Positions 30,019 through 38,962 of a DNA stretch of 64,000 nucleotides are shown here, piece after piece. The DNA is taken from assembly GCF_004403395.1 (NCBI RefSeq), contig NZ_SOGN01000044.1:186446-250445 (forward strand), written 5' to 3'. Made by a program: the position numbers and the translations under genes. Under the pieces are notes generated by a model that had not been told where the DNA came from, ran no database searches, and saw only the letters and a list, made by a program, of their open reading frames with translations. Each line of letters starts with the position of its first letter. Position 1 is the first letter of the stretch. The stretch is from Cryobacterium cheniae. GTDB taxonomy: Bacteria > Actinomycetota > Actinomycetes > Actinomycetales > Microbacteriaceae.

Positions 30019-30666
30019 TTAGACCGCGCCGATCGGGTGCAGCGCGCGCAGGTAGCGCGCCGTGATCTTCGACTGCTGACGCCGCACGAGCGGCCAGCCC
30101 AGCCGGTAGAACCAGGTGCTGGGGCGGGAGAATGCGCGGATAATGAGCCAGACCGAGTCGTCCTCGCGCTTCTCGACGACGAACGATTCCTCACCACTGG
30201 CCGGGTGCCCGGCCATGGTGCCGTAGGCGAAGCCGAGGCGGCCGGGTTCGTCGATGACGTAGACGACCCGCACGGGGGCGTCGACGGTGAAGGGGCCGAA
30301 CTTGGTCGTGAGGTGCGCGGACATGCCGTTGACGATGTAGGGGGTGCCGTCCTCGGCGAAGACGGATTCGTCCGGCGCGATCTTCTGGCTGCGGGCGGCC
30401 TGGCCGTCGGCGTCGAAGACGAGCCCGGTGTATTGCTGCCCGGTGCCGTCCAGCAGGTCGGTGACGGTCATGCCGCTCCCCCGCTGCACACCCCAGGTCA
30501 TCAGCGACTTCGAGGCCAGCTGGAAGCGCTCCTCACCGCTGCCGAGTCGCACGGTGCGCTCGAGGGGCCGGTAGCCCTTGGGCGGGAACCGGAGAAGGTC
30601 GGGTACGAGGGTGCCGCCGATGGAGGCGTAGGTGACGGCGGTATCGGTGAAGGTGGCGCGGCGCAT
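30019..30666 (-). CDS. DUF1990 family protein
   Basis: 215 aa, soluble. It has the family features: an early FPPKGYRPLERTVRLGSGEERF segment (read in two pieces) and the late FAYGTMAGHPASGEESFVVE, followed by VWLIIRAFSRP. Placed 4 nt after lepA and 4 nt before hemW, so it is probably co-transcribed with them; its biochemical role is unknown. Confidence 0.87.
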   Translation of the reverse strand: MRRATFTDTAVTYASIGGTLVPDLLRFPPKGYRPLERTVRLGSGEERFQLASKSLMTWGVQRGSGMTVTDLLDGTGQQYTGLVFDADGQAARSQKIAPDESVFAEDGTPYIVNGMSAHLTTKFGPFTVDAPVRVVYVIDEPGRLGFAYGTMAGHPASGEESFVVEKREDDSVWLIIRAFSRPSTWFYRLGWPLVRRQQSKITARYLRALHPIGAV

Positions 30667-30670
30667 CCGT

Positions 30671-32518
30671 CTACTTCTTCTTCGGGGGCTCGTCGCCGGA
30701 CAGGGCGGCGATGAACGCCTCCTGGGGAACCTCGACCCGGCCGACCATCTTCATGCGCTTCTTGCCCTCTTTCTGTTTCTCCAGCAGCTTGCGCTTGCGA
30801 GAGATGTCGCCGCCGTAGCACTTGGCGAGTACGTCTTTGCGGATGGCGCTGATCGACTCGCGCGCAATGATGCGGGCGCCGATCGCGGCCTGGATGGGAA
30901 CGTCGAACTGCTGCCGGGGAATGAGCTTGCGGAGGCGGCCGGTCATCAGCACGCCGTAGTCGTAGGCCTTGTCGCGGTGCACGATTGCGCTGAACGCGTC
31001 GACCTGCTCGCCCTGCAGCAGGATGTCGACCTTGACCAGGTCTGCCTCCTGCGAGCCGATCGGCTCGTAGTCGAGCGAGCCGTAGCCGGCGGTGCGGCTC
31101 TTCAGGTTGTCGAAGAAGTCGAACACGATCTCGCCGAGCGGCATCGTGTAGCGGATCTCGACCCGGTCTTCACCGAGGTAGTCCATGCCGAGCAGGGTGC
31201 CGCGACGGCTCTGGCAGAGTTCCATGATGACGCCGACGTAGTCCTTGGGGGCGAGGATGGCCGCCTTCACGATGGGTTCCTCGACCTTGGCGATCTTGCC
31301 GTTCGGGAACTCGCTCGGGTTGGTGACGGTGACCGTCTTCTTGTCGTCGGTGGTGACCTCGTAGATCACGCTGGGCGCGGTGGTGATCAGGTCGAGGCCG
31401 AATTCGCGGTCGAGCCGCTCGGTGATGATCTCGAGGTGCAGCAGGCCGAGGAAGCCGCAGCGGAAACCGAATCCGAGGGCGACGGATGTCTCCGGCTCGT
31501 AGACGAGGGACGCGTCGGAGAGTTTGAGCTTGTCGAGGGCCTCGCGGAGGGCCGGGTAGTCGCTGCCGTCGATCGGGTAGAGGCCCGAGAAGACCATCGG
31601 CTTGGGCTCGGTGTAGCCGGGCAGGGCGACCGTCGCGGGCCGGAGCGCGGTGGTGACCGTGTCGCCGACCTTCGACTGGCGCACATCCTTCACGCCCGTG
31701 ATCAGGTAGCCGACCTCGCCGACACCGAGGCCCTTGCTGTTCGTGGGCTCGGGCGAGGTGACGCCGATCTCGAGGATCTCGTGCGTGGCCCGGGTCGACA
31801 TCATCTGGATCTTCTCGCGCGGGTTCAGCTTGCCGTCGATCATGCGCACATAGGTGACGACGCCGCGGTAGCTGTCGTAGACCGAGTCGAAGATCATCGC
31901 GCGGGCCGGGGCGGCCGGGTCGCCTTCCGGGGCCGGGATGAGGCGGGTGGCCCGGTCGAGGAGTTCGGCGACGCCGACGCCGGTCTTGCCGGAGACCCGG
32001 AGCACGTCGTCCGGGCTGCCACCGATCAGGCTGGCGAGCTCCTTCGCGTACTTGTCGGGGTCGGCGGCCGGCAGGTCGATCTTGTTCAGCACCGGGATGA
32101 TGGTGAGGTCGTTCTCCAGCGCCAGGTAGAGGTTGGCGAGGGTCTGCGCCTCGATCCCCTGCGCGGCGTCGACGAGGAGGATGGCTCCCTCGCACGCGGC
32201 CAGGCTGCGGGACACCTCGTAGGTGAAATCCACGTGCCCGGGGGTGTCGATCATGTTCAGGGCGTAGGTCTGGCCGTCGAGTTCCCATGGCATCCGCACG
32301 GCCTGGCTCTTGATGGTGATGCCGCGCTCGCGCTCGATGTCCATCCGGTCGAGGTACTGGGCGCGCATCGAACGGTCGTCGACGATGCCGGTGATCTGCA
32401 GCATCCGGTCGGCCAGCGTGGACTTGCCGTGGTCGATGTGGGCGATGATGCAGAAGTTGCGGATGAACTCGGGCGGGGTGGCGGCCGGTTCAAGCGCCGT
32501 GAGGGGTCTCGGTGACAT
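30671..32518 (-). CDS. lepA: Elongation factor 4 (LepA)
   Basis: Ribosomal back-translocation/initiation-related GTPase; 615 aa. The GTPase motifs are AHIDHGKST (G1), DTPGH (G3) and NKID (G4). Domains II-III follow, then the LepA-specific C-terminal domain with [15 protein letters not shown] near the end. The ATG at 32518 is set by the start of homology; the frame extends further upstream but without genic content. TGGGAGAATT lies 8 nt before it. Confidence 0.97.
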   Translation of the reverse strand: MSPRPLTALEPAATPPEFIRNFCIIAHIDHGKSTLADRMLQITGIVDDRSMRAQYLDRMDIERERGITIKSQAVRMPWELDGQTYALNMIDTPGHVDFTYEVSRSLAACEGAILLVDAAQGIEAQTLANLYLALENDLTIIPVLNKIDLPAADPDKYAKELASLIGGSPDDVLRVSGKTGVGVAELLDRATRLIPAPEGDPAAPARAMIFDSVYDSYRGVVTYVRMIDGKLNPREKIQMMSTRATHEILEIGVTSPEPTNSKGLGVGEVGYLITGVKDVRQSKVGDTVTTALRPATVALPGYTEPKPMVFSGLYPIDGSDYPALREALDKLKLSDASLVYEPETSVALGFGFRCGFLGLLHLEIITERLDREFGLDLITTAPSVIYEVTTDDKKTVTVTNPSEFPNGKIAKVEEPIVKAAILAPKDYVGVIMELCQSRRGTLLGMDYLGEDRVEIRYTMPLGEIVFDFFDNLKSRTAGYGSLDYEPIGSQEADLVKVDILLQGEQVDAFSAIVHRDKAYDYGVLMTGRLRKLIPRQQFDVPIQAAIGARIIARESISAIRKDVLAKCYGGDISRKRKLLEKQKEGKKRMKMVGRVEVPQEAFIAALSGDEPPKKK

Positions 32519-32526
32519 GATCCCGT

Positions 32527-32536
32527 AATTCTCCCA
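32527..32536 (-). promoter_or_regulatory. TGGGAGAATT start-proximal motif (lepA)
   Basis: Identical ten bases to those before recO and dus, 8 nt from the lepA ATG. Candidate extended -10; inferred. Confidence 0.4.
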
Positions 32537-32619
32537 TAGGTGGCTGGGTCCCCGTTTCGCCGCTGCCGCTTGTCGTTCCGGGCTTGCGGTCTCGACCGCG
32601 CCGCGCCTCGCAGTGAACC

Positions 32620-32696
32620 AATTCGACGGAGAGTCTCTCGAAAGCAAGCTATTTCGAGCTGTTTGTGGCCGATTCTGGCAAAATCTCCGTCGAATT
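32620..32696. repeat. Nested inverted repeat
   Basis: Outer arms AATTCGACGGAGA (32620-32632) and TCTCCGTCGAATT (32684-32696) are a perfect 13-bp match. Inside, CTCGAAA (32637-32643) and TTTCGAG (32652-32658) form another 7-bp stem. Since lepA and the next gene diverge from this gap, it is not an ordinary terminator. Confidence 0.8.
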
Positions 32697-32845
32697 CGTT
32701 CGGGGCGGAGCTGCTGCACGGCGGTCTCGGGTTCCCGGGATCGGCGGGTGCCGACCCGGCAGCCGTTCCGGGTGGGGCCCAGGGTAGGTTTCGGTCGCTT
32801 GGCTGCACCCATGTCTGACGACGTGGCCTGGCTCTCGGCTTCTCG

Positions 32846-33286
32846 ATGGTGTTCGCCGGCCCCGTCTACGCGGCCCTTTACGTTCCGATCGCCTTCAGGA
32901 AATGGCGCAGGGAACCCGACGTCACCGGCGCAGTCTCGCTGGAGCGCGACCTGATCGCGAGCTTCGGCACGCTCAACCAGAAGCTGACGATGACCCTGAG
33001 CCTGATCCTCGTCGTCAACCTGATCGTGTTCGTCACGAATTACCTGGCGGACGCCAACAGCGAACTAGGGATCCCCTGCGGCATGATCGCTGTCACCGGC
33101 GGGATTGTGATCTTCATCCTGAACCTGATCTGGATCCAGCGGCCGCACGGCATCGCGGGCGAGAGCATCGCCGTCAGGAATCATCTCGGCGCGTGGCGGC
33201 TGATTGCCGCGAACCGGGTGCTGTCCCTGCTGATCTGGTGCGGCTACCCGCTGGTGTCTATCATCGGCATCGCCGTCACGCTCTAG
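32846..33286 (+). CDS. Small membrane protein of unknown function (N-terminus uncertain)
   Basis: 146 aa with about four hydrophobic helices, including [21 protein letters not shown] (two parts) and [18 protein letters not shown]. No domain recognised. The ATG at 32846 starts in the middle of a hydrophobic helix and lacks a Shine-Dalgarno. The same frame continues upstream as GLALGFS to a stop at 32816. A different-frame ATG at 32811 reads MSDDVAW, so a 1-nt frameshift may have detached the natural start. Confidence 0.6.
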   Translation: MVFAGPVYAALYVPIAFRKWRREPDVTGAVSLERDLIASFGTLNQKLTMTLSLILVVNLIVFVTNYLADANSELGIPCGMIAVTGGIVIFILNLIWIQRPHGIAGESIAVRNHLGAWRLIAANRVLSLLIWCGYPLVSIIGIAVTL

Positions 33287-33312
33287 TGCCGCCGCTCGCC
33301 GAGGAGGAAGAC

Positions 33313-34059
33313 ATGCCACCCGCCATCCCGGTTCTCTTCGTGCACGGGATCCGCACGTCGGGCACCATGTGGCGGCGCCAGCTGTCGATGCTGGCCGAGG
33401 AGGGGCATCCGGCACTTGCGATCGACCTGCCGGGGCACGGCTCACGCATGAGGGAACCGTTTACCGTGGCGGGCGCCCTGGCCGCCATCGACGAGGGCGT
33501 CGACGCCCTGGGCGGCCGGGTGCTGCTGGTCGGCCTGTCCCTGGGCGGCTACTACGCCATCGAGTACGCCGCACGCCACCCGCAGAAGGTGGCCGGGCTG
33601 GTCGCCGCGGGAAGCTGTGCCATTCCCGGCGGCTGGCCACTCGACGCCTACCGGAGCCTGGCCCGACTGGTCCGCCGACTGCCCGACCAGGGATTGTGGC
33701 TCCACACCACACTCGTGCGGGTGCTCCTGTCACCGGAGGGGGCCGCGGACACGCTTGCCGGCGGGGTACCGCTGACCGTGATGGATGCCGGGCTCGGCGC
33801 CACCGGCACCCTCCGCCCGCTCGACAGCCTGGCCCGCTACCCGGGGCCCGTGTGGCTGGTCAACGGGTCGTTCGATCAGTTCCGGCTGCATGAGCGCCGT
33901 TTCCTCGCCGCCTGCCGGAACGGCCGCCTCGTGATCGTTCCCCGGGCGTCACACCTCGTCAGCCTGGCCCAACCGGAACGGTTCGCAGCGGTGCTGAGCG
34001 GCATCCTCGCGGAGGTCGCGTCCAGCCGGCCCGGTCCGATTGTCGACCTGAGCGAATAA
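33313..34059 (+). CDS. Alpha/beta hydrolase
   Basis: 248 aa, cytoplasmic alpha/beta-hydrolase fold. The oxyanion region is VLFVHGIRTSGTMW. The nucleophile elbow is GLSLGGYYA (Ser), the acid is probably the Asp in NGSFDQFR, and the His lies in PRASHLVSLA. The lid region between strands 6 and 7 is small. Substrate unknown; ester or amide hydrolysis is expected for the family. GAGGAGGAAG precedes the ATG, 27 bp after the membrane-protein gene. Confidence 0.88.
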   Translation: MPPAIPVLFVHGIRTSGTMWRRQLSMLAEEGHPALAIDLPGHGSRMREPFTVAGALAAIDEGVDALGGRVLLVGLSLGGYYAIEYAARHPQKVAGLVAAGSCAIPGGWPLDAYRSLARLVRRLPDQGLWLHTTLVRVLLSPEGAADTLAGGVPLTVMDAGLGATGTLRPLDSLARYPGPVWLVNGSFDQFRLHERRFLAACRNGRLVIVPRASHLVSLAQPERFAAVLSGILAEVASSRPGPIVDLSE

Positions 34060-34177
34060 CTGGTATCGTTTCCTGTTGGCTTGCGTGTTGGGTCCCACCC
34101 CACACGATTATTGCCGTACGGCGCCCTCTACCGCCACGCGGCCCATCCGAACAAGAACCTAACGAAAGCGTATAAAC

Positions 34178-34441
34178 GTGGCAAACATCAAGTCGCAGAT
34201 CAAGCGTATCGGCACCAACAAGAAGGCCCAGGAGCGCAACAAGTCGGTCAAGAGCGAGTTCAAGCGCGCTGTCCGTGCGACACGCCTCGCGATCGCCTCG
34301 GGCGACAAGGACAAGGCTGTTGCCAGCCTCGCCATTGCTTCGAAGAAGCTCGACAAGGCCGTCAGCAAGGGCGTCATTCACCAGAACCAGGCCGCGAACA
34401 AGAAGTCCGCGATCGCCAAGTCGGTCAACGCCCTCGTCTAG
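34178..34441 (+). CDS. rpsT: 30S ribosomal protein S20
   Basis: Primary 16S rRNA-binding protein; 87 aa, normal length, very rich in Lys. It begins [20 protein letters not shown] and ends with [16 protein letters not shown], both typical of S20. GTG start; AACGAAAG lies upstream. Convergent with holA, as in many actinobacteria. Confidence 0.97.
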   Translation: MANIKSQIKRIGTNKKAQERNKSVKSEFKRAVRATRLAIASGDKDKAVASLAIASKKLDKAVSKGVIHQNQAANKKSAIAKSVNALV

Positions 34442-34488
34442 TCTCCGCCTGACCTGGCTCAGGACCGTTCACCGGCCCTGACCCGCGT

Positions 34489-34532
34489 ACACGCGAAAGC
34501 CCCCTCCGTTTCGGTGGGGGCTTTCGTGTGTC
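34489..34532. terminator. Terminator of rpsT (bidirectional)
   Basis: ACACGCGAAAGCCCCC and GGGGGCTTTCGTGTGT form a near-perfect stem with a TCCGTTTCGGT loop. The AAAG/CTTT ends give a short U-rich tail on either strand. It serves convergent rpsT and holA. Confidence 0.9.
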
Positions 34533-34563
34533 CGGGCCTGGTTTCAACTCTCAGAGCCCCAGG

Positions 34564-35607
34564 TCAGCTCTCGCCGCGACGGGCGATCACGCCGATGAGG
34601 CGCTCGAGGGCGAACACGGGGTCGCGCTCGGCCCCCTTCACTGCGGCATCCGTTTCGGCCAGCGCCACGACGCACCGGGCCAGACCCTCATCGGACCAGT
34701 TGCGCAGGTCACGCTGGGCCCGCTCGACCTGCCAGGGGGCGAGGCCGAACTGGGAGGCCAGCTGGCCCGATCCGCCACGCACCCCGCAGAGTTTCGCCAT
34801 GGTGCGGATTTTCATGGCGAACGCGGCCACCACCGGCACCGGGTCCGCGCCGGACGACAGGGCGTGCCGCAGGATGACGAGCGCCTCCCCCTGGTGCCCG
34901 GCGATCGCCGCGTCGGCCACCTTGAACGCGTTCGCCTCGACCCGGCCGCCGTAGTAGCGGTCCACGGTCGTCTCGGTCACCTCGGCGCCGACATCGGCGA
35001 TGAGCTGCTGGCAGGCCGCGGAGAGCTCGGCCAGATCGCCGGAGAACGCGGCGACCAGGGAGCGCAGTGCGCTGGGCGTGACCCGCTTGCCGGCCGACTT
35101 GAATTCCGCGGAGGCGAAGTCGTGCCGGTCGGAGTCCTTTTTCAGCTCGGCACAGACGACCTCGATGCCACCGCCGACACCGGAGCGGATGGTGTCGAGA
35201 AGTTTCTTGCCGCGCACCCCGCCGCCGTGCCGGAGCACGACGTAGGTGTCCTCGGCCGGGTTCTGCAGGTAGTCGAGGGCCTCCGCGAGGAAGGTGTCGC
35301 TGCACTTCTCCACCGAGCTGACCCGGATCAGGCGCGGTTCGCCGAAAAGCGACGGGCTGGCCATGGTGAGCAGCTCGCCGGGCGCGTAACTGTCAGCCTG
35401 TACATCGCTGATCTCCAGGTTGGGGTCTTCAAGTTTGAGGAAGTCCCGCAGCTGGCGGATCGCGCGTTCGGCCAGGAAGACCTCGGTTCCGGACACCAGA
35501 ATGATCGGGGCCGGCCGCACCTGATGCCAGCTCAGCTGCGGAATGGCGGCCGATTTCGGCGCAGCGCGGGATGCGGTCCGGCCGGATGAGGCGGTTCGTG
35601 CGGCCAC
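34564..35607 (-). CDS. holA: DNA polymerase III subunit delta
   Basis: Clamp-loader subunit that opens the beta clamp; 347 aa. The N-terminal AAA-like domain begins APIILVSGTEVFLAERAI, a family hallmark. The middle contains DSYAPGELLTMASPSLFGEPRLI and the C-terminal domain the AFKVADAAIAGHQGEALVILR helices. Starts with GTG 35607, 41 nt after the comEC stop. The comEC-holA-rpsT neighbourhood is conserved in actinobacteria. Confidence 0.93.
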   Translation of the reverse strand: MAARTASSGRTASRAAPKSAAIPQLSWHQVRPAPIILVSGTEVFLAERAIRQLRDFLKLEDPNLEISDVQADSYAPGELLTMASPSLFGEPRLIRVSSVEKCSDTFLAEALDYLQNPAEDTYVVLRHGGGVRGKKLLDTIRSGVGGGIEVVCAELKKDSDRHDFASAEFKSAGKRVTPSALRSLVAAFSGDLAELSAACQQLIADVGAEVTETTVDRYYGGRVEANAFKVADAAIAGHQGEALVILRHALSSGADPVPVVAAFAMKIRTMAKLCGVRGGSGQLASQFGLAPWQVERAQRDLRNWSDEGLARCVVALAETDAAVKGAERDPVFALERLIGVIARRGES

Positions 35608-35648
35608 TTCGGGTTCCTTCGGTCAAGACGATGCAGGATCGGTTAAGA

Positions 35649-38225
35649 CTATCCGGGACCGGTGACCGCCACGGTCTCGCCCTGCACGGTCTCGCCCTGC
35701 ACGGTCTCGCCCTGCACGGTCTCGCCCTGCACAGTCTCGCCCTGCACAGTCTCGCCCTGCACAGTCTCGCCCTGCACAGTCTCGCTCCACACCGTCAGCG
35801 CACCACCGCCGGGGCCCGGGGCGATCACGAGCAGGCCCTGCTGGTCGGTGCGCAGCGCCATCGTGCCCGCGGACACGAGAATATCGAGGATCTTGTCGGT
35901 GGGATGGCCGTAGCCGTTCTCCCGGCCGACCGAGATCAGCCCCACGGTGGCCTGGAGGTCCGCGTAGAGCTCCGGACTCTGGTCCCCCGACCCGTGATGG
36001 GCGACCTTGACGACATCCACCGCGCCCGGGGCGGAGCTGCGCCGGAGGGCGTCCTGGGACTCCTCGCCGAGATCCCCCAGGAACAGGGAACGGATGCCGC
36101 GACCGTCGAAGCCGATCGTCACGCTGCCCGGGTTGCCGGTCTGCATCACCGGTGAGTCCCGCACCGGCCAGAGGATCTCCCAGCGCAGCTCCCCAAGGGT
36201 TCCGGTATCGCCGCGGGCGGCCGCGCGAACCTCGGCCCCGCCCGCGGCGAGGGCATGCTGCAGACGCTCATCGTCGGCGTCCTCGGGGATACCGACGAGG
36301 GCCGTGTCGACCCGGCCGATCACGGCCGCGACCCCGCCGATGTGGTCCAGGTCGTAATGGGTCAGCACGAGGATGTCGATCCGGTCGATCCCCAGTGTGT
36401 CCAGGCACTCGGCGAGGAGGCCAGGGTCGGGCCCCACATCGACGAGCGCGTACCGGTCACGGTCGCGCACGACAACCGCATCGCCCTGCCCGATGTCGCA
36501 GGCCGCGATCTGCCAGTCCGCGGGGAAGGCCACGGCCCGGCCGACGCCGGCCCCGAGCAGGGTGCCCGCGTAACCACCGGCGGCCAGGACCAGCACCGCG
36601 ATCGCCGCGATCGGCCAGCGCGCCCGACCCTGCCGCCGGCCACGCAACACCAGCGCCACGACGGCGACGGTCAACACGGCCGTCACGAGAACACCGAACA
36701 CCCCTCCCAGCCAGGGCAGGCGGCTGCCGGGCAGCTCCGCAGTTGTGCGGGCGATCGCCGCGATCCAGGCGGCCGGCAGCCAGGCCAGGGAGAGCACTCC
36801 CTCGGCGACGCCGGGCAGCCAGGGCAGCAGCAGGCACGCGATCAGGCCGATGACGGTGGCGGCCGGGGCCGCGGGGCCGGCCAGGAGGTTCGCGGGCACC
36901 CCGTAGAGCGGGAGGGTGGGTGTGAGCAGCACGAGCACCGGTTGGCAGGCCAGCTGCGCGGCCAGCGGGATGGCGATCACCGCGGCGAGCCAGCCGGGCA
37001 GCCAACGGTGCAGCATCCGGGTCAGCGGTGCGGCCAGCACGAGCAGGCCGGCCGTGGCCAGCACCGAGAGGGCGAAACCGTAACTGCGGGCCAGCCACGG
37101 GTCGGCCACCAGCAGCAGGATCACGACGAGGGCGAGCAACGGTACGCCCCGCCCCGGCCGGCCCGAAGCGATCCCGACCAGCAGAATGATGGCCATCAGG
37201 GCGGCGCGCAGCACGCTGGGTTCGGGCGTCACGAGCACGACGAACCCGAGCAGGGTGAGCAGCGACAGCCCGATCCGGGTGCCGCGGCGCAGTCCCATAA
37301 ACCCGGTCAGCAACATGACACCGGCGATCACCACGGCGCAGTTCGCCCCGGACACGGCCGTGAGGTGACTGAGCGAACTCGTCTTCATCGCCGCATCCAG
37401 GTCCACCCCGACGGAGCTCGTGTCGCCGATGGCCAGGCCGGGCAGCAGGTCGCCGCCGTCGCCCGGCAGTCCCCCCGCCGCGGCCGTGAAACCGGTGCGC
37501 AACTCCCCGGCCCAGCCGAGCCACCAGGGCGGTGCCCCGACGATCTCGGGCGGACCCCGCCCGAGCACCAGGGCGGATGCCGCGTCCCCGGCCGTTGTCA
37601 GCCGGACGGTGGCGTCCAGCCGCACGACGGTGCCGATCTGGAGCGCGGTCGCCGTGGCATCCGCGGTCTCCGCGAACACAACCACCGGCACCGACAGGCC
37701 CCGCACGGCACCCTCCCGTGCGACCCCGCCCTGCTCGATGCCGGTCAGTGTGCCGCGGAAGCGTACCCGGGTCGACACTCCCGAATCGGCGCCTGCCGGG
37801 CCGAAGAGGGCGGGAGCGCCGAACGACTGCGTCTGCACCGGTATCGACGACACGGAGAGAAGCACGGTCACTGATTCCTGCCGGGTGGCGCTCTCCCGCA
37901 CCGTCGCCGGCAAGCGGTCAGGAGCCGCGACCGTGACGGCGGACGTCATCAGTGCGGCGGACGCGCAGCAGACCAGGGCCACTCCCCACACGGGCGACCG
38001 GACGACCCGGGCCGACCACCCGAAATCGTCGGCCCGACGAAAATCGGTGCGCCCGCGCACACCGCTGCCTCGCCACGCAACCAGGCCCAGGCACACGGCT
38101 CCGGCCCACAGTGCGGTCTGGCTGCCTGGCGCCCACTCGGGGAACGCGATGAGCACCCAGGCCGCGAGCCACGCGGTCGTCGCCGGCAGCACCAGGCGCA
38201 GGTCGATCCCGGTCCCGGACTCCAT
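35649..38225 (-). CDS. comEC: ComEC/Rec2 family DNA-uptake channel protein
   Basis: Membrane channel for single-stranded DNA import; 858 aa. The N-terminus has two helices and an OB-like extracellular domain, the competence domain has about eight helices (SSLSHLTAVSGANCAVVIAG is its signature), and a C-terminal metallo-beta-lactamase-like domain has LTHYDLDHIGGV and KVAHHGSG. Unusually, the last residues are seven copies of ETVQG plus a final ETV, encoded by 15-bp tandem repeats. Transformation ability cannot be judged; comEC is often kept without known competence. Confidence 0.93.
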   Translation of the reverse strand: MESGTGIDLRLVLPATTAWLAAWVLIAFPEWAPGSQTALWAGAVCLGLVAWRGSGVRGRTDFRRADDFGWSARVVRSPVWGVALVCCASAALMTSAVTVAAPDRLPATVRESATRQESVTVLLSVSSIPVQTQSFGAPALFGPAGADSGVSTRVRFRGTLTGIEQGGVAREGAVRGLSVPVVVFAETADATATALQIGTVVRLDATVRLTTAGDAASALVLGRGPPEIVGAPPWWLGWAGELRTGFTAAAGGLPGDGGDLLPGLAIGDTSSVGVDLDAAMKTSSLSHLTAVSGANCAVVIAGVMLLTGFMGLRRGTRIGLSLLTLLGFVVLVTPEPSVLRAALMAIILLVGIASGRPGRGVPLLALVVILLLVADPWLARSYGFALSVLATAGLLVLAAPLTRMLHRWLPGWLAAVIAIPLAAQLACQPVLVLLTPTLPLYGVPANLLAGPAAPAATVIGLIACLLLPWLPGVAEGVLSLAWLPAAWIAAIARTTAELPGSRLPWLGGVFGVLVTAVLTVAVVALVLRGRRQGRARWPIAAIAVLVLAAGGYAGTLLGAGVGRAVAFPADWQIAACDIGQGDAVVVRDRDRYALVDVGPDPGLLAECLDTLGIDRIDILVLTHYDLDHIGGVAAVIGRVDTALVGIPEDADDERLQHALAAGGAEVRAAARGDTGTLGELRWEILWPVRDSPVMQTGNPGSVTIGFDGRGIRSLFLGDLGEESQDALRRSSAPGAVDVVKVAHHGSGDQSPELYADLQATVGLISVGRENGYGHPTDKILDILVSAGTMALRTDQQGLLVIAPGPGGGALTVWSETVQGETVQGETVQGETVQGETVQGETVQGETVQGETVAVTGPG
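35670..35789. repeat. 15-bp tandem repeat, 8 units, in comEC 3' end
   Basis: Eight 15-nt units of CAC(G/A)GTCTCGCCCTG, the last slightly degenerate. The first four carry G and the last four A at the fourth position. In frame, it encodes ETVQG repeats at the ComEC C-terminus. The block structure suggests expansion by slippage or unequal recombination. Confidence 0.95.
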
Positions 38226-38347
38226 CCGTGGAGAATATCCACGCGGGCGCAGTGAGCCCCGTGGTCCCCTGGTCCTGTGCCCTGTTCGTGCAGAGCCACA
38301 GGTGGGGAGGCCTCGCGGTTACCGCGTCAGAATCCGCCTCTGACGAC

Positions 38348-38962
38348 TCAGCCGGGGATCGGCCGGGACGGCCGGGACGGCCGGTCCGCTCCGGTGGACC
38401 GGGTCACCAGGAACGACACGCTCCAGCCCGCGAGCACGGCGCCGGCGCCGCCCCAGACCAGATCGCCGATCGTGTCGACGTAGCCGACGTAGATCTCCTC
38501 GTCGATGAACGTGTGCCCGAACCACTCGAAGACCTCCCAGAGCGCTCCGAGCGACAAACCCAGTGCGGTGGTCATCACAACGGCCGAGAGCATCGGTCGG
38601 GACAGCGTCGCGGCGTCGGGCAGGACGTCGAGCTTCACAAGCAGGAGGTAGCAGAGTGCCGCGCAGAGCCCGTTGGTGAGAAAATGCATCGGAAGATCCC
38701 ACCATCGCGTCGAGATGTAGATTTGCAGCACGCTGCTCCACACGGCGACGAGCACAACGAGACCGAACGTGATGTCGGCGCTCGGCCGAATGTCCAGGAG
38801 CCGGGGAAGGAACATCCCGACCGAGACGACCGCGAGGCTCACCCCGGCGATCGTGCCCCAACCGAGACCGGCGACCACGATTCCGACCAGGGCGAGCACC
38901 CGCAGCCCGTCTGCGACCATCTCGCCCGCCCCCGAGGGGGCGCGCAGGGCTGTGCGGATCAT
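38348..38962 (-). CDS. YjdF/DUF2238-like integral membrane protein
   Basis: 204 aa with five to six helices. The late segment LGALWEVFEWFGHTF, followed by YVDTIGDLVWGGAGAVLAG, resembles DUF2238 (YjdF) proteins, which share a WE.FEW and DT..D motif. Function of the family is unknown. The ATG overlaps the stop of the exo/endonuclease-like gene in ATGA, so the two form an operon inserted between comEA and comEC. Confidence 0.7.
   Translation of the reverse strand: MIRTALRAPSGAGEMVADGLRVLALVGIVVAGLGWGTIAGVSLAVVSVGMFLPRLLDIRPSADITFGLVVLVAVWSSVLQIYISTRWWDLPMHFLTNGLCAALCYLLLVKLDVLPDAATLSRPMLSAVVMTTALGLSLGALWEVFEWFGHTFIDEEIYVGYVDTIGDLVWGGAGAVLAGWSVSFLVTRSTGADRPSRPSRPIPG

Larger units (their letters stand above)
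32519..32845. other. 327-bp non-coding gap with nested palindrome, between divergent genes
   Basis: The gap between lepA and the next plus-strand gene has no convincing reading frame. Its centre is visibly richer in A/T than the surroundings and contains a nested inverted repeat (separate entry). The lepA-side end holds the TGGGAGAATT motif. A short ATG-initiated frame at 32811 may be the displaced N-terminus of the downstream gene. Confidence 0.7.

Noticed and set aside
35670-35789. CRISPR-like array
   Set aside because: Units are contiguous 15-mers with no spacers and code in frame within comEC.
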